In this document: one piece after another, positions 35,856 through 47,249 of the stretch
Layout of the letters: each line of letters starts with the position of its first letter
Position numbering within the stretch: the stretch's first letter is position 1
NCBI GenBank assembly: GCA_034620365.1
Contig: JAQGEQ010000145.1
Span: 186,001 to 250,000, forward strand
Source of the DNA: Pegea sp. RAD2-039
Taxonomy: Eukaryota; Chordata; Thaliacea; Salpida; Salpidae
DNA length: 64,000 bases
Direction of reading: 5' to 3'
The notes under the pieces: model-generated
What the model saw: the letters and a program-made list of their open reading frames with translations, nothing else
What the model was told of the DNA's origin: nothing
Database searches by the model: none
Translations under genes and position numbers: made by a program

Positions 35856-38800
35856 TTAATAAGGTCTCGATCCTCCTCCTCGAGGTGGTCCACGCCTTTA
35901 ATATAAAGAAGTTTAAAAGAGAAGATGAATAAAAAAAGATCTTACCATTTTCCAGGACCACCACGTCCTCGAGGTCCAAAACCTCTTCCACCACCTTCAC
36001 AAAAGTCATCTGATTATTGAAACAAAATAATTGATAAAAACTTACCTCTATCTCCAGACCTTCCACCACGAAAATCATTGTAATTGCTGCGACCGCCTCC
36101 AGAGTAATGGTCATCATCATAGCGTTTATCACCATAACCACCACCACGGTCACCATAACTACTACCACGGTCACCATAGCCACCACCACGATCGCCATAA
36201 CCACCACCACGATTGAAACCACCTCTACCACCACGATCGCCGCCTCGTCCACGACCTCTACCACGAAAGTCTGTTCAACAAAATAAGTGAGAATTTGAAG
36301 AGTAATTCAGAATCACATACTTCCACCACCACGTGTTCCAAATCCTCGCCCACGAGTACCAGCTGCTAGTTAAATAAGATCAGTTGAAAAGTTAAGAAGA
36401 GTAAACGGAAATACCTGTTGAAGTTCTTTGCTGGGCAAAACTGACACTTAAAACTCCTCCATTAAAATCTTTTTCTGAATATCAATCAATTAGTTAGTTA
36501 GTTCGTGTGGAATTGTTGGAGGCATTCAACTCACTATCAAACCAATTAATAGCTGCTCGTGCAGATGGTGGGTCATCATATGTGACTGTACATTCTCCTT
36601 TAGGTTCGCCACTTTCTTTATCCATGTACATATAAATCTTTGCTTTTCCACTTCTTTTATCTTTCTATATCATCAAAACAAGTTGAAATTTGAACTAGAG
36701 AAAATAACGAGCACCTTGATCACACCAATCTGCCCAAAGTATTCAGCAATTTTCAACTCAGTTATATCTTGACCCAGCCCAGACACAAAGATAGTATCAC
36801 TTTCAGGTCCAGGAGTTGTATCTACATCAGATGAAGCCGATATTGGTGCAGCTGTAGACAGATAAGAGCAAATGAAAAAGTTTCAATTCTTTCAAAGAAA
36901 GAAATATTAGTTGAGTGAACTTTTTATGGTTTTCTCCCCCTGAATTGTGAGTTGCAAAAATTTTCATAAATATGAAATTGTTGCTTAATAGAGGATGCCT
37001 AACCCAGAGAATATCTTCTCAAGAGTTGGGGTTTGCAAGCAGTCTGTAGCAGCCTCGTTGTTATGATAAAGTTCTTTTTATGATTTTTTGGCTTTTTCAC
37101 ATATAAAGGTCATTTCATTGAAATAAACTGAAGAATTACTTTTTACATCTAAATGTCACTTACCACAAAAATTAATCATTTAACAGTCAACAAAACAAAT
37201 TTGAATATTATGAAAGTAATCACTAGATAGAATCTAACTTGAACCTAAAAAAGTAAAATTAAAATAATTGTTCCACTAATTTTTGCTTCAATTAGTTTTC
37301 TTTATAATTTTGATTTAGTTGGTTTGTCAGCAGAACAGCAAATATCAGTTGTTTCAAAACGTACAATTGATCCTGTAACAGTTGATCAAATGATGTAGCA
37401 CATTTGTGATTGTAACAACTTATTCAACAATATTTTCTTTGACTTGTAAATTTGATAATTTGTTTCCAAAGAATTGTTAATCTTTAGTTTTAATAAATTC
37501 TTTAAATAGTAGAAGCAAATATATCATTAGATATTTTAAACTTTTTATGGTTTATACAAATAATAAAAAATGAAGAATAATTTTAGTGAGTTTCTTGATG
37601 TTCTGAATGTAACAAGAAGTTTATGATTAAGAAACAATAATAAGAATAAATTAATAAATATTGTCCATTTAAAATCTATTTGCTGGAATGCTTCCATTCA
37701 AGAAAATATTTCAATCAACATACACACAATCTTTCACTATTAGTCAAACCTCTAAATAATATCTATTTATTAGCAGTAAATTTTGTACAAACACAAAGTG
37801 TTGATAAATGACTTGATAAATAAAGACGAGGACCTTTTTCAAGGTTTTTGTTACCTGTACTCTCATTTCTGTAGACGTGAGTGTCTCCCGGTCTTCCACT
37901 GTATAACAAGTTTGTTCAATGCATTTAGAAAAAAATGAAATATATATTTTCTTGAAATTATTTAGAACATTTTCATTTCTTGAAAATAATTTTGTTTAAT
38001 TGCATTCTATGAGCATAGAATTTGTAAAAAAAATAAAAATAATTTAATTGATAAAAATAATTTGGACTTTATTTGAATGTGGACTTTCCATATAACATCA
38101 AAATATATAATTATAACTAGAAGTGATAAAAATATAGTCAAAAGTTGACGGAACTTACCCAGCACTTTCAACATATCAATAAAAACAGCAAATGTAATTT
38201 TACTATATATACTTCGATATAAATTTGCAAACTAATCATAAACAATTAATTTATTGGTTGGTATCTTGCCTGTAAGAACTCTTAGCAAAATTGCTCAATA
38301 GATGAATTGACATTAGTACTGCTACTTAAGTACATTAAAATATAAACTGATTAAACTAAGAAGAAATATTAGATAACTTTTCTATTTTTAAGCAATGATA
38401 TCAAAAAATCTGCTTTCAAGAGCTTTTAATAAGAATGTTAAAGTTATGAGTAAATACAATTTAACAGATTGCTTTGCTGTTATTAGATGAAAACATAAGT
38501 TTTGAAGCTTAAATAAAACATAATATTAATTCAAATCTTATTAAATAAAATTGTATCTAGAAATTAAAGTAAGTTACAGACAGTAAGAGCTGTAAACACC
38601 GACCACAGTAGCTAGTGAGTGGTTATTAAGGTTTAAACCTTTTCTAAATACATTAGTAACATTAAAAATAAAATGAAAACTTAGCTACCAGCTTTGAAAA
38701 GCTTTTGTAGTTGCCATTAAAGCTGTCATTACAAACTACAAAGTATAAACTATAAATTGACAGTATAGGACTTAGAAAATCTAGTTTAGTTTTCATCATC

Positions 38801-41085
38801 TATTTTCACACAACTTTGCTGAATTCAGATTATATGAACAATTACTAAATTTGCAGCAGTAGTAGTTATATGATGTTGGTAATTGCTACATCAAATAGAT
38901 AAAGTTCTAATTGCAACTATTGATAATATTTAGTCAATTCTAAACAAGTAAAAAATTCTTAAAATTCTTAAGTAGAAAAATACAAATAAGAAGAAAAACT
39001 TCTTGTAAGCTAATAGACTTAAAACCTATTTTCTATTCTAAATAGTTTTCAAACCCCAAATTAGTTGATAAACTTAAAATGTATAGAGAAAAGTTTACAG
39101 CATATCTCATTCAATTTGTGAATAGTAAAAGCAACAACAATTTTGCCAATAAAAAACTGTTCCTTTATTGAATAATCTCAGAAAATATCAAAATTGTTTA
39201 TCAAAAACTGCTGCAGAATCCAGTAAAAGCTGACATTAAAATCTTATGAAAGATAGCAAGAATCCAGAAATTAATAGAAGTTTTCACAAAAATTGGTATG
39301 ATAATAAAGATGAGCCTACCTATTGTCATCTCTGTCATTCCAACCTCTACTGTTATAACCTCCTCGATCAGGTGCTGGGTAACCTCCTTCACGTTTTCTG
39401 TCATTAAAATTCGACCGATTCCGTCCTCGGTCCATATTTCTTGGCACTAAACAGCAACCGAATGTTGAAATGGACCACTAAATTGATGATTAAAACTAAC
39501 CATCTCTATCACCGCCCATATGTCTTTCACGATTTGAATCATATACATCTCTATCAGCAGACTATAAAGATTCATAAAATCAACAAATAACTTTACATTA
39601 AAACCATTCAACCAACTTGTTGATCAAATCTTGATCTGCTGTCTTGAGAAGGTCTATCTGGACGTTGTTGGCTAAACCCCATTCCACCAGATGGTTTATC
39701 ATATTTAGTATCAGGTTTAGTGTTGATAGGACCTCTGTTACCTCCAGCTGGTTCACTGACTTGTGAAAAACGACTTGCACTTTTATTATCACCATCTAAA
39801 TGACATGATTGGGGCTGGTTTTGATTGTAATTATAGCTTTGTTGTTGCTTATAATTACTAGGTGATGGTCTAGAAACTTTGTTATAAGATTGCTGATTGA
39901 AATTCTGTGATGTTGGATCTAAATTTCCTTGGTAGGATGGATTTTTAGGATATGCTTGCTGACCTGAGTTATAATTTTGTTGAGCTGTAAAACCATTATT
40001 AATTATAAAATAATTTCTATGTAGAAAATTGTTAATACCTTGATTAAAGTCTGGATAATTTTGATTATAACTTGGTTGAGACTGGTTATAATTTTGCTGA
40101 TTATAACCAGATTGATTTGAACTATAAGATTGACCCCCTTGTGAGTAATTTGAGTTATATCCAGAATATTGAGAATTAAATCCAGGTTTCATAGAGTTCC
40201 CTACACTAGCTGATGGCATATTTGCACCAGAAGATGAGGTTTTTAACATCAAATCATTTGATTTTTGATTTATTTGGCTTGTATCACTTTGATTGCTAGA
40301 TTTATTTTCTTCAGAAGATTGGACATCTAAAGAAATACAGAAGATATTTATCATTTACATAAAAAACTTTAAAAATTAAAACATCATAATGAAAATTAGA
40401 TCATGATTTTAATAAAAAACTTTTAAAAAATTATATTTTAAACTGATATCTAATTTTGCATAGTTTTTATTTGTGCTACTACCAACATAAATAGTTATTA
40501 AAGACTTAAGAATTACTTTTTATAAAAACTTAATTAAAATAATTATTTATTTATTACAATAAATGTGAAGGAGGGTGCCTAAAAAGAGCACCTCTCACTA
40601 ACACACATTCTCACAAATTAGATCTATTTGACGTAATTATATTTTATAAAAACTTAAATAATACTATTATACTTAAAACAAACAATTAAAACTTACTGGC
40701 ATTTGCTCCATAACTATTGTATTGGTTATAGTATTGCTGGGTAGGCTAAAACATTTAAAAGAATAGTGATATAAAATATAAATACAATTATTATAACTTA
40801 GAAATTCATTTTAAACATTTTTATTTATAAAAACTTTTTTAAGACAAAATTTTTATAAAAATTTCAAAATTAGTTACTTGTCCTGCATATTGCTGTTGAT
40901 TATTCCACCCTAAAAAAAAAAACAATTATTTACCTTAATTTTTTATTAATATTATCTGCATAATACTTTATATGTATGTAAGTTTCTAGTTTATCGTTTT
41001 TAGTTTCGTTAAAAATTTTAGTTACAATAAATAATAAATTTAGAATAGATAGAAAAAGTAATTATTTGCCTTGGTTGTAAGACAT
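35856..41085 (-). CDS. FUS: FET family RNA-binding protein (FUS/EWSR1/TAF15, cabeza-like), lacking the RanBP2 zinc finger
   Basis: Fifteen exons on the minus strand, 561 aa, all phases closing: 41085-41070, 40909-40878, 40745-40697, 40326-40039, 39984-39617, 39561-39501, 39446-39320, 37898-37855, 36851-36715, 36664-36535, 36474-36415, 36365-36321, 36270-36046, 36009-35946, 35895-35856. FET proteins bind RNA and nascent transcripts and form condensates in the nucleus. Order: Tyr/Gln/Ser/Gly-rich prion-like region (about 1-200, [20 protein letters not shown]), RG-containing linker, one RRM (about 345-430; [20 protein letters not shown], then [14 protein letters not shown], near identical to FUS), RGG-rich tail with GGGYGDRG repeats, and a C-terminus ending GSRPY like the RPY nuclear-import signal of FUS. 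The RanBP2-type zinc finger expected between the RGG blocks is absent. Assignment to FUS rather than EWSR1/TAF15 is not possible. Intron 1 uses a GC donor. Confidence 0.92.
36010..36045 (-). other. 36-nt ultrashort intron of the FET gene
   Basis: On the minus strand GTAAGTTTTTATC...AATCAG, 36 nt, between exons 36270-36046 and 36009-35946. Splicing joins AGA G to AT GAC in frame (DRDDF). Retention would give a stop (TAA) inside. All neighbouring introns of the gene are 49-60 nt. Confidence 0.75.
40545..40636 (-). mobile_element. 3' end of the LINE family, in FET intron
   Basis: About 90 bp nearly identical to the tail of the copy at 48361-48700. It has the conserved hairpin region (GGTGC...GCACC on the minus strand) and a TTGTAATAAATAAATAA-type tail. 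It lies within the intron between exons 40745-40697 and 40326-40039, antisense to nothing (same strand as the gene). A very short 5'-truncated insertion. Confidence 0.85.
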
Positions 41086-44007
41086 CTCAAGCAGATTGCT
41101 TCTATAACAACTTACAATATCTTACAAATGAGAAACTAGAACTGAAAGATAACTACTTTGCAATGAGGTGCATTATGGGTAAAAATTTAAAATTTAAGAA
41201 ATACAGTATCTACTAAAAATCTAACAAAATATAAAAAATATCAAAAAAAAACTTTATTCAAAAAAATATTAAAGAATAAATTAAAAGTTAAATTGTAGAT
41301 AGAAGCTATCTTGTACAAACTTTGGACCATTATAGAAAGTTAACGTTAAAGTTCAAAGCGAAAACATACAAACCTAAACAAAATAGCTAAGATTGTTATT
41401 TTATAAATATATATATAATTTTTAACAATTTTAATATTATGTAGTATGTATAAATAGTTTGCATTTAGATAATAATAATATGGGCTTGACTCGGTCGAGG
41501 TATCAACTTTTAGACAAGCAAGCTCGTTGTTAATGATGGTATTTTTCTGAAGCCACGAATGTTACTGATGTCGTCATCACAACCGGTGGTCATAGTACAG
41601 ACCTTCTAACTTCCCAGTTTAAGATTTAGATCTAAATAAGATTCACGTAAAAACATCACTTAGCCGAAACAAAGTAGTCGATATATGTATTTAATATCTA
41701 GTTGGTCATAAGAAATTGATTGCAAACAAATCGTTTGTGTCAACAAAATATTTATCCATATTTTAGATGAAGACTGCTTTTACTGATAAATTTACTGATA
41801 TTTTATTAATAGTTTTATTTATCAATTATTTTTGTATTATAAATACGGTTTATGACAAATAATCTTTTATTGCTAAAAGAAAAGCAATTATAGTTAGGTC
41901 AGCTTAAAGATTGTTGACTTATGACAGAAAAATTAAGAAAATCTTATTTTTTTAAATTCTTATTTGTTATATTCGAAAAAACAGTTATTAGTTTACATAC
42001 TTTTTTTCATGTTTAGCCTTTAATTTATTGTAGATCGAATCTTTTTTGCTGTCTCACTGTCACGTTTGATAAGTTACTTGCAGCAGACTGCTACAATCAG
42101 ACAAGTCCTTGTCACTTTCTTCACCATTTAAAACAAAATTTGTTTGTGTAACTTTTCTTAGCAAGATTTTGTTAGCAGAGGGTGCTTACAGCTAAATTGT
42201 TAGATTAGAACTTCTATTAAGCTTTGTGCTCTTGAACTTTTTAACTATATTTGTTTGGATTTGCGAAAATGTTGTCACGTTGCTAAAATCCCGACCTCTT
42301 AAAATATAAATAAATTTAAAACTAAAACTCACTTTTTTTATAAAGTATATAAAATATTATTATTAACTCTAAAAGAACTTAATATTCTAGTACATAGTTA
42401 TTTCCTTTAACAAGTTAAAGGTTTTTTGTGGAAATATGGTACAAAATATAAAGGACACTCATTTCTATAGTCTATTAAACGGTGTTTCCATTACATTACC
42501 AAGTTGTTTATAAGTTGGAAAAACCGAAGTCAGACATAAAGATACCCTACGGCAAAAAGAATCAGCAAGGTTTTGGAACATATCTTATTTCTAAAATAAT
42601 AATATTTTCAAATATATAACTAACATTATCATAGAATGTATAAAAGAAAAAAGTACCGCATTTGTTTTATCAAGTCATTTATCAAATCTAATAAATCAAT
42701 ATCCAAGATTTCAATGATTTAAAATGTAATTATTGAAAAGAGGAACGACCAAGGAGATCTTGTAGTAGTTACCAAAATTATTTTTGCCCATACAAAAAAA
42801 AGCAATAAATGAGTACTCAAATAAATTTTAGATATTACGTTTGACAATTTGAGATTAGACTAGCTCTTATCTTATATAACAGTTTCTCCGATGAAAATTG
42901 TATACAGCAGTGTAGTTTCTTATAATATCATATTACTTTTTTAGTTTTAGTAGCAATTTTTGTTAGCATCAGTGTTACTGATTAACAATCAAACTTTTCG
43001 TTTTTTGTGTTTCATAAGTTATACATAAATAAATGAGTTTTTGCAGATTTTTGTAACTATTTTTTGAAACTTAATCACAAAAATTTTCAGATAGATACTT
43101 TGCTGTGCACTAAGCCAAGTAGAAAGTGAGTTCTTTAAAAAGAAAAGTAACCTGTGTTTACTGGGACATTTTGTCAACGAAGCACAACGCTGATAAAACT
43201 GAATGCTTTTAATTTCTTATTGTTCTTAACTGTGCATTCAATAAATAATTTTTAGTCAGAAGCGAAGGTAGTTTTTAATCTGTTGTTAGTTTTAAACTGA
43301 AAATTAGATCAAGAATAAAATTTACTTACAAAAACGTTAGTTATAAAAGTAAAATATTCAAAAATCCAATTTCGTATAACTAGACAAGGCCTTTTTGGAA
43401 AAATGATACGTCGATAAACGTAATAAGCTGATTAGTGATAAGTTTGTTGTATTAACATTCAAACCGCAATTTTACTTTTATATATGTATCATATATATCT
43501 TAGTAAAATATTTAGGGTAAAACTGTATTAATTGAATTTTTTTAGATTTTATTTTACAGCTAATAATTTTACTAATAATCCTTTGATACTAAATCTAAAA
43601 CAATGTTTATTAGTAAATATTAAACTATTAACATTATTGTTACTATGATAAATTATGACAGACTTTTGATCTATATATTTATAAAACTGTTTATTTTTAA
43701 TTATTATTGGTTATCTTTTACCCAGTTAGACTTATACCAGATAAAATATGTTTCTTATTTTTTCCTAAAATTACTCTTACCTAAAAATGTTTGTTTTAAA
43801 TCATTATAGTATGTTTAGTACTGTATATGTTTTATATATTTGCTTGATTCATACAATCATTTTATACTGATTTATACTCCATTTTTTTACTAAAAATATT
43901 TGTTATATAAGTCAGCAGTAGAATATGGTGTTTAATGCTTTAAGATATATTTTCTGGGTTATATGAATGAATAATAAATTTCTTTGACAGGATTCATTAG
44001 AATTAAG
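41086..44007. other. 2.9-kb intergenic region between divergent FET and RNF181 genes
   Basis: No gene recognised. A patch with more G+C (about 41480-41640) stands out from AT-rich surroundings and may be regulatory or old transposon sequence; I cannot say which. Acceptor-like sites lie just before both start codons (TTATAG about 19 bases before the FET ATG on the minus strand; TTGACAG at 43990 before RNF181). Confidence 0.4.
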
Positions 44008-44442
44008 ATGGCTAGTTACTTTGATGAGCATTCAGCTCTAAACTCAATAGATGAAATGTTAGCTTTACTTCGTCGTCAGGAAGAACGCCTGCTTAATTCT
44101 CAAGTGATGGATGGATTAACTCAATCTAATAGCCCACCACCTCCAGCCAGTAAGCTTGAAGTTGAAAAACTGAAGAAGAAGGAGATTGGAGTTGTTGGGA
44201 AAGATTGGAATTGTGCAATATGTCTTAACAAGCTAAGTCAGGATTTGATTGAGATGCCTTGTAAACATATATTTGATCAAAACTGTTTACTGCCATGGTT
44301 AAGTAAAACTAATTCTTGTCCTTCATGTAGATATGAGTTGCCAACTGATAATGCAATTTATGAAAAGCTTAAGAAAGCTCAGGTTGAAAGAATTGAACGA
44401 AATAGACGTGTTGAAGATTTACATACCTCTATGTATAGTTAA
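44008..44442 (+). CDS. RNF181: E3 ubiquitin-protein ligase RNF181
   Basis: Single-exon gene, 144 aa (human RNF181 is 153). The start is fixed by the conserved N-terminus MASYFDEH and the end by VEDLHTSMYS, both matching vertebrate RNF181 (MASYFDEH..., ENLHGAMYT). The RING-H2 domain covers about 69-107: C69, C72, C85, H87, C93, C104, C107, with PWLSKTNSCPSCR as in the family and YELPTDN following. It transfers ubiquitin from an E2 to substrates. One oddity: the second zinc His of RING-H2 (family FH.SC) is Asp90 here (IFDQNC). An acceptor-like CAG ends at 43990, 17 bases before ATG; AATAAA at 44484. The ACSF3 gene starts 142 bases downstream on the same strand. Confidence 0.95.
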   Translation: MASYFDEHSALNSIDEMLALLRRQEERLLNSQVMDGLTQSNSPPPPASKLEVEKLKKKEIGVVGKDWNCAICLNKLSQDLIEMPCKHIFDQNCLLPWLSKTNSCPSCRYELPTDNAIYEKLKKAQVERIERNRRVEDLHTSMYS

Positions 44443-44483
44443 ATATCATTCCACCTCTTAAACATTTTAGTCGTTATTTGCTG

Positions 44484-44489
44484 AATAAA
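44484..44489 (+). terminator. polyadenylation signal of RNF181
   Basis: AATAAA, 41 bases after the RNF181 stop codon and about 100 bases before the ATG of ACSF3. It is the only canonical signal in the short gap between the two genes. Confidence 0.7.
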
Positions 44490-44548
44490 GTATTTTCATA
44501 AAATCTTAAATGTTTTTTTGCTCAACTCTTAATTAGTTTTCATTTTAT

Positions 44549-44557
44549 GTTTTTTAG
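44549..44557 (+). promoter_or_regulatory. acceptor-like site before ACSF3 (possible trans-splice site)
   Basis: GTTTTTTAG, a pyrimidine-rich tract and AG, 27 bases before the ACSF3 ATG and 114 bases after the RNF181 stop. No upstream ACSF3 5' exon has room in the gap except inside RNF181. A short upstream ORF (ATG at 44564, 5 codons, TAG) lies between this site and the ATG. Confidence 0.45.
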
Positions 44558-44584
44558 ATAAATAATGCAAAATTGTTGGTAGGG

Positions 44585-47249
44585 ATGATATTGAATTCAT
44601 ATATTTGTAAATATTTTCATAACAATAAAATTTTTAATATTTGGCAATCAAAAGTGTTTTTATCAAGCTACTCACAGAATGTTCCACATAGAATATTTAA
44701 TCATGGGTTAAAGAATCCAAAAAGCAAAGCTCTTTGTGATGAGTATGGAAATGTATCATATGGTGATTTGCTAAAAATGACCATAAGCTTAAAAAGTTTG
44801 TCAATTTGTTATAATTAGGTTAAATAAATAAAATTAATTGTTTTAAGTAAGTAATATTCAAATTATTTTCCTTAATGTACTATCTAGTATTTTATATTTT
44901 TGTTATTAAAAAAATAAATTATATCAACAATTTTAGAGGTTTTTCTTCAAAACTTTGGCCTTGAAAAACAAGATTTTAGTAAAAAATCAATCGCATTTTT
45001 GGCACCTAATGATAGATCTTATGTGATCAGTAAGCTTTGTATTTGGATGTTAAACTCTGTGAGTGTTCCCTTATCCCCAAAACATCGTCTTCATGAGTTA
45101 TGTCATATTGTTAAAAACTCCTCAGCTTCAGTTATCATTTCTCATTCAAGATATAAAAACGTTAGTATCTTTGCTAGATTTATGAGTATAGGAATATCTA
45201 AAGTAATTTGAAATTGTCAGCTGCTTCTTCCAAATATCAGAAAGTTTATGTTTGATAGGAAGCAGAGAATGTAGCAAGTAAAACTGGTGCAAAGGTCATG
45301 GTTCTTCCTGATATTTTCAAAGCAGTTTACAATGAAGATTTGAATGAAAAAATTGAACAAGAATCCCAATTAAATGATCCTGCTATGATATTATATACTA
45401 GTGGCACTACTGGTCAGCCTAAAGGTGTTTTACTGAATCACTTAAATCTTGCTGCTCAGGTTTAAATTGCTCTTATTTTTATATTTAAAAATATTTTTTT
45501 TCAAACTGAACTTGATGTTTTTATACAAGGTCGACAAAATGTTAACATCTTGGCAGTGGACTAAGCAGGACAATATTTTACATGTTTTACCTTTACATCA
45601 TACTCATGGAGTTGTAAATGCTTTACTTTGTCCTTTGGTGGTTGGAGCACAAGTAACAATGGAACCGTCTTTCAACGTTGAAAATGTAAAATATTTTTAT
45701 CAATTATTTAAAACTATCTTTAAACAGTAGCATTTATAACTTTAGGTTTGGAAACATTTTTTAAATAACCAAACATATCTATCTCCACTTACAGTTTTTA
45801 TGGCTGTTCCAACTATATACTTTAAGTTGATACAATATTATGATGACAATAAATTAGATGAAAAGAAACCATCATTTTCTTTATTTAGACTTATGGTGTC
45901 AGGTAACTTTTATATTTTATCAATTAAGCCTTACATACATATAATACTTTTAGGTTCAGCTGCTCTGCCTGTGTCAGTTTTGCAAAAATGGGAAATTATA
46001 AGTAACCATACACTACTTGAAAGGTATGGAATGACTGAATTTGGAATGGGGTTAACCAATTCCTATAAAGCACAAAGATTTCCAGGTGGGCAAGTTATAA
46101 GTATTTCAGTAAACCCTGTAAACTATGTTTGTCTTAGTAGATCTTTGAATCTGATAATATAAAACTTCTGATTATTTGAAACTAACATGGAATGTATTTT
46201 AGTAGAGCTGTAAAAATGTAATAGTTAGTTTCACAAATCTTCATTCACTTGCCACATATATCTAACTACTAAAAGGTTTTTATAAATCTCAACTTGTTCA
46301 GCAAATTAAACTTCCATTTTTTGCTAAGTTTTTTTCAGGTCTTTAATATCATTTTAGTAGAAAATATATAATGTAAAATTTCATGTTAACTTCAGATTAT
46401 ACAAACCTTTTCTACAGGTTGTGTCGGTCTACCTTTTACAGACACTCAAGTGAAAATTGTTGGCACAGATAGTTGTGGTTCTACTAATTATGATAAGTAA
46501 TTATCATGAAGTCAAATCATCAAAGATCTAATGATAATAATATTTATGTTCAGAACACTTGTATATGCAAATGGCAAACAAGTTGATGTAAGATCTGATG
46601 TGGTAGTAGGAGAACTCCTGGTCATGTCTCCTTCTGTTTTTCAAGAATACGTTGACAACCCTTCAGCTACTGCAAACAGTTTCCACAAAGGTTTAATGTC
46701 AAATATATTTATTGCATAATTATTATGAAGTGAGCAAAGAATATCTGTAATAAAGTTACAATAGAATCAATCAAAAGGTAAATGATGTTCTATCTCAATT
46801 TTTTTAGGATGGTTTAAGACTGGAGATACATGTGCGTACGAAAATGGTGTTTTTCGGATTGTAGGTCGAACTTCTGTAGACATTATCAAAAGCGGAGGAT
46901 ACAAAATAGGAGCTTTAGAAATTGAAGCTTGTCTTTTAGAGCATCCATTAGTTGAAGAAGTGAACTTGCTATAATTTTTGAATATATTTGAAAGTTTAAC
47001 AGTTTGATTTGACAGGTAGCAGTTTTGGGTGTACCTGATACTACTTGGGGTGAACGCGTTTCTGCTGTCATAAAGCTTTCAAAAACAAATGAAAGTAATG
47101 AACAAAATCAAAAAGTGCTGACAAAATGGTGTCGTGAAAAAATGGCCGATTATCGTATTCCGCGGTCATATTGTTTTGTAAATGAAATACCCCGAAATGC
47201 TATGGGAAAAGTAAATAAGAAAGAATTACTCAACAATTTATTTTTATGA
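44585..47249 (+). CDS. ACSF3: mitochondrial malonyl-CoA/acyl-CoA synthetase ACSF3
   Basis: Ten exons, 560 aa (human 576), all phases closing: 44585-44795, 44937-45160, 45259-45459, 45530-45685, 45746-45902, 45954-46085, 46418-46496, 46554-46690, 46808-46959, 47016-47249. It is an ATP-dependent ligase that activates malonate (and methylmalonate) to the CoA thioester for mitochondrial fatty acid synthesis. The AMP-binding P-loop [11 protein letters not shown] is at about 191-201; the family block [18 protein letters not shown] follows, then [50 protein letters not shown] and the C-terminal catalytic Lys in [13 protein letters not shown]. The first 35 residues are rich in Lys, Asn and aromatic residues with few acids ([19 protein letters not shown]), which fits a mitochondrial presequence. 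The start was chosen as the first in-frame ATG after the acceptor-like site at 44557. It follows RNF181 closely. Confidence 0.94.

Noticed and set aside
39608-40354. Single 248-codon exon of the FET gene
   Set aside because: The frame runs through a 54-nt intron (39985-40038) with GT..AG signals and composition unlike the domain; it also runs past exon ends on both sides.
44573-44584. Upstream start for ACSF3 at 44573
   Set aside because: The codon there is TTG; the first in-frame ATG after the acceptor-like site is 44585.
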